Source: Thamnaconus septentrionalis (Eukaryota > Chordata > Actinopteri > Tetraodontiformes > Monacanthidae). Taken from it: DNA of 64,000 nt. The position numbers and the translations under genes were made by a program. How positions within the stretch are numbered: the stretch's first letter is position 1; every line of letters starts with the position of its first letter. The stretch is from assembly GCA_009823395.1 (NCBI GenBank), contig CM020508.1, forward strand, positions 9,828,515-9,892,514, given 5' to 3'. Below the pieces are notes generated by a model, which was given only the letters and a program-made list of their open reading frames with translations, did not search any database and was not told the DNA's origin. Of this stretch, positions 1-10,845 are shown piece by piece.

Positions 1-448
1 TGACAAACAATCTAATTTTCTGCCCTTTGACACAAATGCGCACACACATCATCAATAAACCTCTGTACCAGTTTCCACTGTAACGCTTTGGAAAAAACAA
101 ACAAACAAACAAAAAAGACTCACACCGGCTCATATCAAGCTGACTTGGTGGGTAAAGCTGTCGTCCAATGGGGAACTGGGGCCCTACAGGTGGCGCTGAT
201 GGCTCAGTACTAAGCTGGGAATTGGGTTTAATATTTGAATATTGAATAGACGAATCCACTGTGTTTAAGGGGGAATAATAAGACCAAAACAACGAAAAAA
301 AAAAAAAAAAGCAACTGCTCCGTACGAGCGACCGACATCCCCCCCTCCCCCACCGACCGCCTCTGAACATCCCACGGAGCACAGAGGGGAGGGGGAGAGC
401 GGAGGGGGGAGGGGTAGCAGAAGGCGCTGGCGTGACGACGGCGGGCCA
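1..448. other. bend5 3' flank or 3' UTR
   Basis: No coding signal. It holds an A-run at about 294-310 (T-run in the sense strand) and a C-rich then GGGGAGAG-rich stretch at 340-420. The part nearest 448 is presumably bend5 3' UTR. Confidence 0.5.
227..232 (-). terminator. bend5: candidate bend5 poly(A) signal (ATTAAA variant)
   Basis: ATTAAA on the minus strand, about 220 nt past the bend5 stop codon. No canonical AATAAA is seen on that strand between the stop and the window edge. The true 3' end may also lie outside the window. Confidence 0.3.
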
Positions 449-645
449 CTACATGCCGTCGTAAGAGAAGTTCTCCATCTTGACCGTCTGTCTGATGAGC
501 AGCTTGGACTCGCGGCGCTCCTCGTTCTTGATGGACTTGTTGATGTCCATGATCTTTTCACAAATGTACTTGTTCACTTTGGACAACCGCTGCGTGATCT
601 CGGCGCTGTCGGCCGTCTCCTGGGACACCCGGTCGTAGAGACACT
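449..645 (-). CDS. bend5: bend5 exon 6: end of the BEN domain and stop
   Basis: The acceptor ccccag lies just before 645. The split codon becomes Glu, then CLYDRVSQET, RLSKVNKYICEKIMDINKS and NEERRESK follow. The first part completes the BEN domain. The tail ends VKMENFSYDGM with TAG at 451-449. The last ~15 residues are downstream of the domain and I cannot assign a role to them. Confidence 0.93.
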
Positions 646-1847
646 CTGGGGAGAGACGGAGAGTGAGAGAGAGCATGGACTGAATTTGGAACTTTTGGTC
701 GCCGTCCAAAGACGTGGACGAGTGAGAAGGACGCGGAGAGCTTCCCGGCTCTCGGGGTCCACCTCACCTCGGACGATCTTCAGCTTGCTGGGAGACAGAG
801 GGGGCTTGGGCAGAGCGTCCTTCTTCTTCTTGGTGGCCACTCCGGTCACGCTGCGGTTCTTGAGGGTTTCCGTGCCCCAGATCATCACGGCCAGGTTCTT
901 GGTGAACTTGGAGTCGCCCTGGGTGCGCTGCAGCTGGTGCCACTTCTCCTCCTCCACCCAAATCCCTCCGCCCAGGTGCACCTTCAGGGAAGGACCAGGG
1001 CAAAACATCAGCTATGTTGTTGGGTTGCTGTCATCCATAGCATTTTGCACTCTTCAAGGAGTCATTAACTGATAATATCAAAAGCAGCAACACTCGCTAG
1101 AGTGATGAACAAGAATGCCTCCAATGTGGTGCTTCTGTGCCCCCAATAAGCAGCTTTTGCTAGAAACATTAGGAGCATTTAGCTTTTTTTGCTGTCGGAT
1201 TTGTGCTTCGCACTAGTTTGTTGTCATCAGCCACAATTAATCGATTATCGATTGTCGGTTAAGAATTTAATTGATTAAATTAAATTAGTCACAATTTTTT
1301 TGTTAAATGGCGTGGTGCATATCTGCATACCTAAAACAAGCTACTTTTCAGAGAAAAAGTTGAAAAGTGACCCATTAGAAGTCAATTTAAAGTCAGAGGA
1401 TAAATGTTTAAGGTAATTTTTCTGTTCTACAATCTAAAAATTGGTCACATTGGACCCTCAACATTACTTAAGGGTTAAATAATGTGTTCCTTCCACATTT
1501 TTAATTGTGAAATTTAGTCTCTCAGGAAAAATCGCAGCTTATCAATTAATCGTTAATCAGTCGATAACGTCAATCAACTGATGATTAATGAATGAATGAT
1601 CATTTTGCATCCGCAGACAGAAGCAGACTTATTCTGCCATCTGCACATTAAGAATGAATTTTATTTTTGTTAGTCTGTTTTAGAAGTGTTTAAGTTAAGT
1701 TAATATACAAACCAAAAAAAATCTGAACAGTTTCATAGATTATGAGTATTAATGAGCCTGTCGGGTTTGCTGGTTAGCTGTGAACTCTATGGGCAGGCAG
1801 CACTACAGTAGCTGAACGGCCTCAGCACACAGGGACCCTGCTGGGGA

Positions 1848-1878
<31 letters not shown>

Positions 1879-4800
1879 ACGTTCACACTCATCAAGTGGT
1901 CTGGACTTTGGGAACCATGACCAGATCCTGGTCTTAACCCCTTGTGTAAAAACAGCCCTAATTAAATTAAAACTCATAGCAAGACCACTTAACGGATCCC
2001 AGGGAGGAGCAGGTTCACCTACAGGGACGAGGCACTAATAAGGCAGCGGCAGCTTCTCGTGGCGTGGATTACCTCCGCCGCAAACTCTCTCCATACCTCG
2101 GCCGTGCGTTGCGTAAGCCTGCGGCGAGCAGCCCAAGCCGATTGCCAGCCCGAGGTCAACCCTCCTGGCCTTTTAGGTTAGCTAATGCAGCTGGGTGGTG
2201 GTGGTGGAGGCGGCGTGTGCGACTCTGTCGCCCCTCTGTTACCACCGTAAGGTCTTTAGGCGACCGACCAAAAGGCTTTTCCCCAGTGCACCTGACTCGC
2301 TTCAGGCCTCCAGCCAACAGAGAAGCCTTCCGCTTTTTTTCCTTCTTCTTCTTCTTCTTCTTCTTAGCCGCCCTCAAGTTAGTCGAGGTTGTTTTTCGTC
2401 CTCCCTTTCGGGCCATCTCGCCGGGGGCTAACCTGTCACTCACTTGTAAATTCCTCTCGTGCAAATAATTAATACGGGGTCCCCCGATGTAGGAGGCTTC
2501 TAATTTGCAAGTGTTCTTCACGCTTGGAGTGGCTGCGGGGCCCCTGAGCATGTAGTACCCATCATCAGAGACAGAAAGGACGGCGGGTGAGTTACAGCAG
2601 TGCACGTGGGGGAGGGGCCGGGGGAAGGTGGGGGAGTAAAGAACCTTATAAGGCCAATAAACGCTGATCATGGCAGCTGGGCTGGCAGGAATAATAATGA
2701 TGATCTGCTCAACCTTGTTTACCTGCTAGGGTGGGGCAGCCAGGGGGACAAAGACTTAACCACGTCGGCTCGTCCCCGGGATGGTGGGTGTTAAGAGGAA
2801 ATGCGGCGTTTCATGCAAAATCTGGCTACTTTTTAAGCCTTTTGGCCTCCAGGCGGAGAGCCAGAGATACAGAGGAGGGGATCCACCGAGTCACCGCTCT
2901 CTCAAAGGGCGCGAGGGTTATCGAGTGAGTTGATGCCAAGGTAGAAAATCTGTAGAGTCTCTAAAGCGATGTGTGAAATGTTTTTAAAAATATAGTTTTG
3001 GTGGTAAAAATGTTTCATATTAGGGATGTTAACAATTAATTGATTTTCGATTAATTGTCAATTAAGAATTTAATCGATTAAATTGAATTAGTCACAACTA
3101 ATTGAACATTTTTTTTACACAGCTAGTCAATATCATTATAGCAGTGTAGTGGCATGAAAGAGCCATTCACCTGTAGTTACTGTGTTGGTCATAATGATGA
3201 AAAAAAAAGTTGAAATGTGACCCATTAGAAGTCAACTTAAAGTCAGAGGATACACGCTTAGGGTGCTTTTTCTGTTCTCTAATGTAGAAATTGGTCACAT
3301 TGGACCCTCAACATTATTTAAGGGTTAAAAAATGTGTTCCTTACACATTTTTCATTGTGAAATTTAGGTTCTCGGGAAAAATCGCAGCTTATCAATTGAT
3401 CGTTAATCGATCGATAAGGTCAATCAACTAACGATTAATGAATTAATCGATGCTTGTAAAACAACTGAGACCAAAGGCTTATTAAGTGCATATCTGTCTA
3501 CATGTCACAACTTGGGAGCATTGTTTGCTTAACATTTGTAGGAGTGACTGCAGCTCAACGAACAAACAGAAAAAGGAAAAAATGTAATGATTAAAAAAAA
3601 GCCAGAGAACACTGCAAAGATCACCCAGAATTCTGGACAGATCTAAGGCGGTTTTTGATTGGATATGGCAAATGAGACGGCACTTCACCAGGGTGGGTTG
3701 TGAATAAATGAGTGTTTTGATGAGCATGAGGCGGCGCAGACCTACCTTGCCGTCGTTGCAGGTGTACACTGTTCTGGGCGAGGGAGAGTAGCTGGAGCTG
3801 GTGTTGGCTTCCTCTCTGCACGTCTCCGGAGCCTCAACAATGGGTTCCACCACTTCTGCCTTGATTGTCTGAGTGCCATTGTCGTGCATAGGCTCTGGAG
3901 ACACGGAGGACACTTTGTAAAAAAAAAAGAAGAAGAAAAAAGCAACATCTCTGATTCCAGACGAGGCCCCAAGAGAGAACCTGCCTCAGTCCAAGTCCTG
4001 CCATGTTTCATTCCTCCAGGTCCAGCCGACCTGCCTCCCTTCTCGCACCCCAACCTGAGCCTTGGCTTCCTACCGCACATGGACACGGCTGGATCTTTAA
4101 CCCAGTGACTAAGCTGGCTTTGTGGCTAGCCATGCTAAGCTGCAATGTAGTTGATGAGTTTTAATACTGGCCAGTCGTCCCCTGGCCGACGGCACCCCGG
4201 GGCGCTCTAATCTTTAGCCCGTCCATTAGACGGCCTGGCCTCTGGCCAGCCGCCACCGTCTCGATGTACGGAGAGACCGAGTTCAACGCCAGCATCTGCC
4301 AAAGCTTCCGTTTGTTCCCCGCCGCGGACGCCAACGACACCACTTTTAATCACACTTGCAGCCAAAGTGCTCCTTGTTCCTGCCACTTCCCGTATTGGAG
4401 CGGCTACTTCAGCGTAAATCTAAAATCCCGTTGCTGCACCGCACCGTTCAAAAAGTGGAACCCTAGCCCCAAAAGCTGAAACAATCATTTGCTCAGCATT
4501 TTTTCCGCCTAAATGGTCACAATTCGTTAGAGTAACGGGCCAGAGAGCAGCAGAGAGTTTGTTTGCAGCAGCAAACAGCTCATTTGCACCAGGTTAAAGT
4601 ATCACATTATAGCGGCGATGTATGCCTCTACATTACACCCTTGGTGATGGTGTGAAACCCATTATTAATCCACTTAACCCTGGACCTGTGATTTGTTCCC
4701 GCAGCAGGCAGTTCACTCATAAAGGCCGACTTGTTTTGGGACGTTTGGGACGAAACCTTTTCATTTTTCCAACAGATAAAAAGATACAATGGAAGACCCA

Positions 4801-7800
4801 CAAAAGGGGTCTTGAGAGGCTGCGGCATCTTAATGGATGATGTGCTGCCAGGCTTTGCCAGATCTCCTCAGTGTGTGCAGCTGCTTCTCTTTAACTGTGT
4901 TCACAAGTCCATCAAAAACAGCCTCAAGATCTAGATTTTTCTCTGCCTGTTTTTTTTTTAAGATGTATGTTTAAAAAAAGGTTTCAAGAAGCAAAGGAAA
5001 AGAGCCAAAGCCAGCAGATGTTGTTTCATGTTATTTTAGGTTATGCCATGTATGCTTGCAGAAAATGTAGAGATCACGGCCACACCTTAAGTTCAGCTCT
5101 GCTGCGTGTCACAGCCGAACTTATAACAACATATAGATGCGTTCGCAGCCTCATGAACCCCTGATAAAGATCACTAGCATTTAAAACACAAAAATATCTC
5201 TTCAAGCGCTACACAGACTGAAGTTGGACTGCTTTCATTAGTAGAATCAAGATCATCGTGTCTCGGGTGTGAAGACGAGCAGCATCCTCTTTCAGGTCTC
5301 AAGAGTTTTGAGGCGACAATGGAGCAGCTGCAACCTCTGCACCAACCACTTCAGCACCTCTCCATGACCTCAGACACATTTTGTGAAAGTGCAGTTGCTA
5401 GCGAGATGACTTTCCTTTTTTAACATTGAATGAAGCACCTGCTTAAGTCAAGAACAAGCTCAGCTTTTAGCACTGGGTGTCACTCTATACAGCAATATGC
5501 CAACAACCTGAGCCGGCAGAGATTCACTGGCCTGGCGCTGTGCACTGATAACAATGTGAAGAATCACAGTGAAGAACACAACGTTCAAACACCAGATCCA
5601 CAGGCTTGTGCTTCAGCTTGGCCATTTCACAACAACACAAAGCAAATCTAATCTATTTCACTACAATACTTTGCGTAGAAGGCTAATGAGGGCGATGCTA
5701 CTCAGATAAAGCACTTGTTTGACAGCGTGCGCATGCACTCGGCCACTCACCGCTGCCCAGTCTGATGAGGAGCACGTCCTGCAGCCTCCTGTTGAAGTCC
5801 CTCAGTTCTTTGACTTCGGTCAGCAGGCTGCCGTACTCTTTCAGCTTCTTGGCCTGCTGCACCAGCTGCCGGCGGGTTCTCTCCAGCTCCTGCTGCAGCC
5901 GCCGCATCTCCTCCTCCTGCTGCCGGTAGCTGTGGACCAGCTCCTCGTACAGCACCCTGGGAACAACGGCGGCGGCCACGCCGGACTCGCAGTCCGTGTC
6001 CACGTCCAAGTGTTGTTGCTGTTGCTGCTGGTGATGGCGCTGCTGATGCTCGGCCTCCATTTCCTCGTCCTCGTCGTCCGCCTCCTCGGCCTCCTCGGCC
6101 AGTCGGTCCTCGTCCAGGTCCTCGTCGCCCTCCATGCAGGAGCTGGCCGCGTTCCTCTCCAGGCGTGCTACGACGGCCGCCAGGCTCTTGGAGGAGTTGG
6201 AAAAAGGGCGGCCGTGGTCCTGAGACAGGGCCTGTTAAAAAAGAAAAAAAGAAGAAGTAATTATCAGTTCAGGGATGCTGAAATGCTTGTGAAATTGTTT
6301 AGATTATAAATGGCTGGATAATTGCAGCTATCAGTCAAAAACGCCGCATGTTTGGATGTTGACTGAAAGCACAAAGTGCACAAATTGTTTCATTGTATTT
6401 ACTGCTTAAGTAATAAGGCACGGATGGCTGGAAAATTTGTTTTCACTTGACGCCTTTAAGGCAGTGCGGTGTTACAGATGAAAATCAATGTTGGAATGGC
6501 AGTGACAGGCAAGATGGACCGCGGACGGTTTGTTTTGACGGCGCGAATGGCAACAGGAACTGGGAGGAGAGAAGTCACCGAGTTCTTTGATGAGCCGCTC
6601 AGAGGATTTGTCTGTGAAAGGGCAGCTGTCCAGAGTGCTGAATTTGTGTTAATCCAGCATATGGTAAAAATAGCATGGGGGATGTGAGATGTCAGCCAAG
6701 TTTGTGGGAAGGGGGGGGACACTATCATTAATGCAAAGGTAAGAGTGCATAAACCTGTTGTCATGTACAGCTTATGGAATATACAATAGTATACAGCCAT
6801 TAAATGCATTTGAAGTTATGTAATGCACTTTTCTAGGAGAAAAAAAAACCTAGCTAGATTCAGGGTCATCTTTGGTGACAGCACAGGCTGACACCTAATA
6901 TTAAGGAAAACATTTACAGTCAACTTTAAAGTTAAACTTAGGAGTGTGAGTGCACCATTTTAATCAATCTCAGTGGATCTCAAGTTCAGTTTAGTGCTAT
7001 TTCTACCAGTGTTATTGCCACTGAATTAAGCAAGAGGAGGAAGAATTCTAGTAACTACACAGGAGAGTAGCTGAGGATGTCTGTCATCTTGGCAGCCTAC
7101 CTTTTTATGCCTGAGTGGCATCCGCTCCTCTCCGAAACTGTTCTCCACAGAGTTTCCTGAATTCTTGAGGGACATCTTGGGAATTTTCATCTTCTTTTGC
7201 ATTATTCTGTCTTCAAATTCCTCTACTGTTTCTGTGAAGTGCAAAGAGCGCAAACATGCCATGAAGCTCGAACGGCTGGACACATATTCACCTTTACAAG
7301 AAAGAATACCGTTGGCATCATGTCCTACTTGTCGTCAACACGGGTCGAGATTGTGTTTCTCTCCATCATGCCAACTTCAAACCAACTGTGGAGCTCTCGG
7401 CCCGGCAGTAACGCTCGGCCAGGAACAAATCGGCCTTTCCGCACGGCGCCGTTAACATATCTGGCCCCGGAGGTGTCTGATCTAACAGGTCTCACCGCCC
7501 GGGCAGCTCACATTCTGGATTAGCGGGGCGCACTGGCGGAACGACCGCGGTTAAAACGAACGACAACAACACACGCTGTCGACCCGCACACTAAGCACGG
7601 CAACATGACACGCTGCTATGACACAAGCATGACGCCGACATGTGTGGCAACGGGGTGGTGGGGGGGTTCGCCAAAGCTAATGTGTGCAGCCTCCTGCACG
7701 AGAATGTCAGCCGCGGCGGTGACTGCAGCGCCGCGTCGCTCTGTGGCACAGCAGACAAGGCGAGCTAGCAGGCTAGCCGCGACCCCGTCACACGGTTAGC

Positions 7801-8567
7801 GGGCTTGTCACTCGACGACCGGTACCAAACTCGAGGGGGGATGACAGCAGGTCGTCGATTAGCTCTAGACGTGTGTGTTTGGCGGAGTGACACTCCTGCA
7901 TTTGCACGCAATCCGCGGGCGCTGACATGCTAAGGCGGAACACGGATACACGCCGAGCTAGCGAGCGTTAGCAACATGATGTAAACAAGCGTCGCGACGG
8001 GCTAACGCTGCATGCCACGTATTTAGCCCAAGTGGGCAGCGACGTTGTGTCGAAAACACGAGATTAGCACTCGGGACGTTGTACCCCGATTGTAAAACAA
8101 TTCGACAGCGGTGTCGACAAAGTGTGCCGATCGGTCAAACTTTCACTTAGCATATCTAAATAGCACATCTAGCTAACAGGCTCCCCCGCCGAGGACGCTG
8201 CTGTGGCGTTCAGTGTCACATTCCAGCTGATCGCGTCCTGACACATCGGACAAAAACACACCGGCTTCGACACACTCCCGAGTTTGACACACAGCGGCTC
8301 GACTCGGTCAGATAAAAATCGAACTGGCTCGGGGGGGAGAAAAAAACCCCGAGCAGAGCAGATGTGCCGAGACGGTAACTTACCTGCAAGGGCAAGGATC
8401 TGTGCTTCGCATGGCTGGCCTGTGCTGCCATTCTCCTCAGCTCTGTGAACCAGATACACCTTCTGATTATCAAAATCTGTTTTGTGCAGAGGTCTGAAAT
8501 CTTCGACATTTGAAACGGGCAACGCGTAGCACATATCGTCTTCAAAGAATCTAACAAAAGCATACAT
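449..8567 (-). CDS. bend5: bend5 gene, complete coding span (six exons)
   Basis: BEN domain-containing protein 5, a nuclear protein. BEN-solo family members (Drosophila Insensitive, vertebrate BEND5/BEND6) bind DNA through the BEN domain and act mainly as transcriptional repressors in neural contexts. Six minus-strand exons, 8384-8567, 7101-7231, 5751-6231, 3746-3894, 768-981 and 449-645, join in frame with GT-AG introns. They give about 451 residues; I recall about 421 for the human protein. Order of parts: conserved N-terminus starting MYAFVRF, a basic KKMKIPK stretch, an acidic and glutamine-rich linker, a coiled coil (LQQELERTRRQLVQQAKKLKEY), a short variable linker, and the C-terminal BEN domain ending ENFSYDGM then TAG. 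The gene lies downstream of an agbl4 exon on the same strand, so it appears nested in that gene's intron. Exon limits were set by splice motifs and by matching the family from memory. Confidence 0.93.
768..981 (-). CDS. bend5: bend5 exon 5: first part of the BEN domain
   Basis: 214 nt from the acceptor tccctgaag to the donor GTGAGG. It encodes VHLGGGIWVEEEKWHQL, then NLAVMIWGTETLKNRSVTG and KKKKDALPKPPLSPSKL, ending in the codons for IVR plus one base. This is the first part of the BEN domain, the DNA-contacting module in this family, and is nearly identical to the mammalian protein as I recall it. Confidence 0.94.
1235..1590. repeat. dispersed AT-rich repeat, copy A
   Basis: Starts with an AATTAATCGATTATCG block and ends with TCAATCAACTGATGATTAATG, so the two ends are loosely inverted. 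Interior blocks such as AAAGTGACCCATTAGAAGTC, ATTGGTCACATTGGACCCTC and GGAAAAATCGCAGCTTATCA recur in copy B in the same order and direction. Most likely a non-autonomous DNA element. Family not identified. Confidence 0.7.
1848..1875. repeat. (TG)n microsatellite
   Basis: 28 bp of perfect TG repeat in bend5 intron 4. Confidence 0.95.
3032..3451. repeat. dispersed AT-rich repeat, copy B
   Basis: Second copy, same orientation as copy A, beginning AACAATTAATTGATTTTCG and ending AATCAACTAACGATTAATG. It shares the conserved blocks of copy A but has a different, longer segment at about 3105-3190. Both copies are inside one bend5 intron. Confidence 0.7.
3746..3894 (-). CDS. bend5: bend5 exon 4 (acceptor ambiguous)
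   Basis: Encodes a linker including IKAEVVEP and EEANTSSSYSPSP, matching the vertebrate EEANTSS region, and ends NDGK before GTAGGT. Two phase-compatible acceptors exist. One is tctccag just before 3894 (used here, giving a length nearer the human linker). The other is acaaag just before 3912, preceded by a much better pyrimidine tract. Using the upstream one adds six residues (VSSVSP). Either keeps the frame, so the protein would be 451 or 457 residues. Confidence 0.85.
3913..5750 (-). other. bend5: bend5 intron 3
   Basis: 1.8 kb. It contains the pyrimidine tract of the exon 4 acceptor (sense strand, 3918-3943) and a GC-rich stretch at about 4150-4460, open in both directions for 60-70 codons but not matching any family I know. 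The rest is unremarkable. Confidence 0.75.
5751..6231 (-). CDS. bend5: bend5 exon 3: acidic/polyQ linker and coiled coil
   Basis: Largest exon, 481 nt, 160 codons plus one base. The acceptor follows a T-rich tract (ttttttaacag) and the donor is GTGAGT at 5750-5745. Order of the product: KSLAAVVARLE (conserved in the family), an acidic run of Glu/Asp at about residues 140-162, a His/Gln patch with six consecutive Gln, then VVPRVLYEEL and a long coiled coil with LQQELERTRRQLVQQAKK, ending RLGS. The coiled coil suggests self-association. The acidic/polyQ insert is longer and more repetitive than I recall in mammals, and accounts for much of the extra length. Confidence 0.93.
6232..7100 (-). other. 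bend5: bend5 intron 2
   Basis: 869 bp. The acceptor side has a long pyrimidine tract in the sense strand (6235-6257). Nothing else is recognised. Confidence 0.8.
7101..7231 (-). CDS. bend5: bend5 exon 2
   Basis: The acceptor reads ttgcacttcacag. The exon has 131 nt: two bases finish the split Glu codon, then 43 codons follow, and it ends in phase 0 at AAG before GTAGGC. The product includes EDRIMQKKMKIPKMSL, matching the vertebrate stretch with MQKKIKIPKLSL. The basic KKMKIPK run could help nuclear import (inference). Confidence 0.9.
7440..8390. promoter_or_regulatory. bend5: CpG-rich block over bend5 intron 1 and exon 1
   Basis: Visibly dense in CG dinucleotides (for example around 7440-7560, 7800-8060 and 8170-8400), in contrast to the AT-rich sequence upstream of the ATG. 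It looks like a CpG island lying mostly 3' of the start codon, inside intron 1. CpG counts were not computed. Confidence 0.5.
8384..8567 (-). CDS. bend5: bend5 exon 1 (start codon exon)
   Basis: Encodes residues 1-61, starting MYAFVRFFEDDMCYALPV, a region very close to the conserved vertebrate BEND5 N-terminus. The start ATG is at 8567-8565 with A at -3, a good context. A second ATG at 8563-8561 is out of frame. The exon ends CTTGCAG before GTAAGT (8383-8378), a near-perfect donor, and leaves one base (G) of a split codon. The N-terminal part has no catalytic motif that I recognise. Confidence 0.92.
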
Positions 8568-8636
8568 TATTTACTTCTCTTTGGTCCTGCACTTTGGATA
8601 TGGTTGACAGTTTTTTTTCCTCACAAAGTATTAAAA

Positions 8637-8648
8637 AAAATATATACA
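8637..8648 (-). promoter_or_regulatory. bend5: TATA-like tract upstream of bend5 ATG
   Basis: The minus strand reads GTGTATATATTTTTTT about 75 nt upstream of the start codon. It could act as a TATA box giving a short 5' leader, but AT-rich runs are common here and no initiator is recognised. Confidence 0.25.
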
Positions 8649-9025
8649 CTTAGGGGGCTGGGGATGGTCTGCGCTCGGCTACTCTTGCCTGGTCCACATC
8701 ACCAGTGCAGAGCATCAAGGCATGAGTAGTAGACACGGCATTTATTGTGCAGCTCAGGGATGATAAGATTAAGTATAAAAAAAACAAAACAACGGATTTT
8801 CCCGAATGAGGTGTATTAATTAAAATGTAATTATTTAAATGTAATAGTTAATTATTTAATTGATTTTAATTATTGCACTTTTCAAAAATGTCAATCAATT
8901 AAAATTGAAGTGAAACGAAATTTAATGTGATTAAAATAATATCATGAATCGCTGTTATTGTCATTGTTGTTGGTTTTTTTTAAACCTATTTTAAAGGCCC
9001 AAGTTATAAGATTTAGTAGCAAAAG

Positions 9026-9074
9026 GTGCAAGACTGCATTTTAAAAACAATGCTAGAAGAGTGCAGTCTTGCAC
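9026..9074. repeat. perfect 13-bp stem inverted repeat upstream of bend5
   Basis: GTGCAAGACTGCA at 9026-9038 is the exact reverse complement of TGCAGTCTTGCAC at 9062-9074, separated by 23 nt. It lies about 460-510 bp upstream of the bend5 ATG. It could be a hairpin in RNA, a dimeric factor site or the core of a small palindromic element. Confidence 0.85.
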
Positions 9075-10845
9075 TCTTTTAAACAATGATGCTCCCTGTT
9101 TTCTGTCATTGTATTTGATCTCACAGCTTTCTTGTATCCAGATGAAAATCAGGAAAAGCTTTATTAGTGAACAAATGTATTTATTTTTAAAGAAAATAAA
9201 TATTAAACTTAAGGAAAAAAAACATTTTTTTAAATTCTATCTCATCTCAATGTATCCATTTAGATGTTATATAGTAGGCCTTGAAAACATTCAACAGTAC
9301 TAGAGGCAGAGATTTTCCATATACAAAATAGTGTCTCTGTAGATGTGAACCGTTGCTGAATAACATCTGTAGAAAGTTAAGATTTCACACGATGAAGCCA
9401 GTGGATTCATGAGTTATTGCTCTACCTAAAAACAAAATAATGTCTAAAATTCATTTCCACACCAGTGTAACTGTCACACTCTGGGCCTTTAAAAGAAAAC
9501 CCCAGGTGGGACATTTTAGTTATGCTTCGTCCTTGTCCTCATCAGTGCAGTCCAGTAGAAAATTCACAGTGACGTCTACCTGTGTTTATGTCACGAGGTT
9601 TCACGAGTCGCATCCGCACCTTACATGTTCCCTGTTCGACGCCTCTCCTCTGTCCCGTGTATCACATTAGAAAGACTTCAGGGCGACTGACAGAAACAAA
9701 CTTATTCACTGTAACACAGCCGGGTGGTTATGCAGCGGGATGGGTTTCTCTCTGTTGTTACTCTAATGAAGAGTACCACAGTCAATAAATGACACCAACA
9801 ATTTCTTTCTGGTCCAGCAGCTGTAATTGAAAAATAACTGATGCAGAACTACACAGAGACTTTCTTCCTCTTTGATATTTTGTTTCGTCGTTTCAGGCAT
9901 TGAGTTACTTATGATTTTGTTTGCTGGGAAAATATACCAGCGTGACCGTGATGTTTGTTCACTGTGCTGTGTCACTGAGAAAGCTGGACATATACATGGA
10001 TGTAAATATGAAAATATCATACATGTATATTACTCTCTTTGACTCACTATACACAACAATAACTTTCAGAGAACAATGGCAGTCATTTTCTTTCAGCTTG
10101 TGAGGAGGTGCTGCTGGTTGTTTTTAATGCAATGAGGGTCCCCAGTCATGCAGTCTGATCGTGGATGGTCACGACTTCCGCCACTGCGGGGAAACTTTTA
10201 AAGTCTAACATTTCAATGCTTTTACGTCAGTCAAATTCTGCCACACTGTGAGGCTGTAACCAGGATTACAGAGGTCAGAGCGTGTCTGCTTTCCAGATGT
10301 ACTCCAGGCTATTTTTCTGCAGCCATACTTTGGCAGAACTCCTCCAAGTATAACAGCAGTGAGAGTAATAGACAAGAGATTTGAAGGCGCTTCTCAACAA
10401 GTTGAGCGCAGGATTACTGCTAATCTAAGCTTCTGTTCAATGGCTCCGCTGTCCGCAAGACTGGGATTGTCAGTGTCAGCCTGCTTCCTGGTTGCTGAAG
10501 CTCTCTGTCTTTGATGTGGCCCTATCTTTTCGTGGAGTTCGGTAATGGTAGATTTACCTCAGTTGTAAGTAAGCAGTGACAAATCGTAAACACACATACA
10601 CACTTAGGCCCTGTTTGCACTTGGTCACTTGTAACTGTTTTGGGGGATCGTATCACAAGTACGCATCTTGAAGCATCTGTTCGCACATGGCATTAACATG
10701 CGTCTCGAGCGTGCCACTTGTGATCGCATTAGTGCATTTTTAACCACTAGGGGCAGTAAAGCGCAAAACTACGGCTAGTTTCACCTTAACACGAATAAGA
10801 ATCAACTTCCTGTTTGCGGACTATATCAAGTCACTCGTTTTAATT

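Larger units (their letters stand above)
982..3745 (-). other. bend5: bend5 intron 4
   Basis: 2.76 kb between exons 4 and 5. It holds two copies of a dispersed repeat (about 1235-1590 and 3032-3451), a (TG)n tract at 1848-1875, a TTC run at 2342-2365, and a GC-richer block at about 2040-2900 without a recognisable gene. Confidence 0.8.
8568..10606. other. bend5 upstream region, no gene
   Basis: AT-rich at 8800-9300, including runs of TTAATT/AATTAA. Apart from the TATA-like tract and the hairpin noted separately I see no coding exon or repeat that I can name. Confidence 0.6.

Noticed and set aside
686..1072. 128-codon plus-strand frame
   Set aside because: Antisense of bend5 exon 5.
5719..6309. 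196-codon plus-strand frame
   Set aside because: Antisense shadow of bend5 exon 3, running through its splice sites.
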